From contig NZ_FNFY01000001.1 of the NCBI RefSeq assembly GCF_900101075.1, forward strand, positions 248,001 through 312,000: a stretch of 64,000 bases of DNA, written 5' to 3'. The notes beneath the pieces are model-generated. The model saw only the letters and a list, made by a program, of their open reading frames with translations, was not told the origin of the DNA and did no database searches. Below are positions 63,700-64,000 of the stretch, in pieces; position 1 is the stretch's first letter, and the number at the start of each line of letters is the position of its first letter. The position numbers were made by a program, and so were the translations under genes. This stretch comes from Lacicoccus qingdaonensis (GTDB lineage Bacteria; Bacillota; Bacilli; Staphylococcales; Salinicoccaceae).

Positions 63700-64000
63700 C
63701 TTAAGGATTCCGGCTACAAGTGCCAATCTTGGGCTGGGATTTGATTCCATCGGTGTCGCAGTCACTAAGTTTTTAAAGATCAGAGCATATGAGAATGCTG
63801 AATTCAAAGTTGATTTTTTGAATTCTGACCTGGATATCCTGCCGCCCGGCGAGGATAACCTTGTCATTTCCACCGCGAAGAGTATTGCCCGAAAGTATAA
63901 TAAAGAGATGCCGCCCGTAAGAGTGGAGATGGACAGTGAAATTCCGCTCGCACACGGGCTCGGCAGCTCATCGTCCGCAATCGTTGCGGGCATCGAGATT
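63686..64000 (+). CDS. thrB: Homoserine kinase, 3' end outside window
   Basis: The first 105 residues of a GHMP-family kinase that phosphorylates homoserine. [20 protein letters not shown] is the typical start, and the ATP loop [17 protein letters not shown] is complete. The gene runs off the window at base 64000. It overlaps thrC and completes the hom-thrC-thrB order of Firmicutes threonine operons. Confidence 0.95.
   Translation, partial: MKQIDLRIPATSANLGLGFDSIGVAVTKFLKIRAYENAEFKVDFLNSDLDILPPGEDNLVISTAKSIARKYNKEMPPVRVEMDSEIPLAHGLGSSSSAIVAGIEI

Overview
The window comes from a low-to-mid GC Gram-positive of the family Staphylococcaceae, most likely a halotolerant genus such as Salinicoccus or Jeotgalicoccus (the genus is an inference). 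The backbone gene order comC-radC ... mreCD-rplU-prp-rpmA-obg-ruvAB-queA-tgt-yajC-secDF-recJ-apt-rsh-dtd-lytH-[T-box]-hisS-aspS ... 6S RNA-rarA-cymR is the Bacillales/Staphylococcus one. SecD and SecF are fused, and L27 carries the N-terminal extension cut by Prp. Several genes are not part of the usual S. aureus set: a Bacillus-type Fnr with a C-terminal cysteine cluster, a ba3-type oxidase, GlcDF, and a YeeE/YedE thiosulfate importer.

Layout. 1-12.7 kb: accessory metabolism and transport (end of a DHA2 efflux pump, SCO copper chaperone, GNATs, a broken SDR gene, CynX/NimT-like MFS, nucleoside hydrolase plus ribokinase operon, GlcD-GlcF oxidase, thiosulfate importer, an MFS exporter with Fur-like boxes). 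12.8-17.4 kb: YitT membrane protein, a CmtR-type metal sensor with two operators and its CadA-like P-type ATPase, then about 640 bp of gene debris. 17.4-20 kb: DUF5996 protein and comC-radC. 20-31.4 kb: an accessory block between radC and mreC, holding a SAM-riboswitch metNIQ-aminotransferase operon, a universal stress protein, a second YitT and a BmrCD-like heterodimeric ABC exporter behind a leader peptide and tandem terminators. A pair of related small-RNA genes lies at the two ends of this block. 31.4-51.4 kb: core cell-shape, ribosome, recombination, tRNA-modification, secretion, stringent-response and tRNA-synthetase genes. 51.4-56.1 kb: a 51-bp repeat array, YciI, a beta-hydroxyacid dehydrogenase, the ba3 oxidase operon and a frameshifted fnr. 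56.1-64 kb: 6S RNA, rarA, cymR, a UbiB-family kinase and the threonine pathway genes (aspartate kinase divergent from hom-thrC-thrB, the last cut by the window end).

How parts work together. metNIQ imports methionine under SAM control. The aspartate kinase, Hom, ThrC and ThrB convert aspartate to threonine. MreCD set cell shape while LytH trims peptidoglycan. YajC-SecDF assist Sec export. Rsh and Apt connect purine pools to (p)ppGpp. CmtR and CadA form a Cd/Pb/Zn detoxification switch. Fnr and the divergent oxidase operon point to oxygen-dependent respiration control.

The signals most worth following are: (1) the 23-codon leader ORF with mutually exclusive antiterminator and terminator upstream of the ABC exporter; (2) two paralogous sRNA genes sharing 5' and 3' blocks but not their middles; (3) a 51-bp hairpin repeat family at three intergenic sites, with arms that covary; (4) several single-base frameshifts and gene remnants (fnr, yfiT/dinB, a small membrane protein, SDR, a yitT 3' end). 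No transposase, tRNA, rRNA, prophage or CRISPR array was seen.
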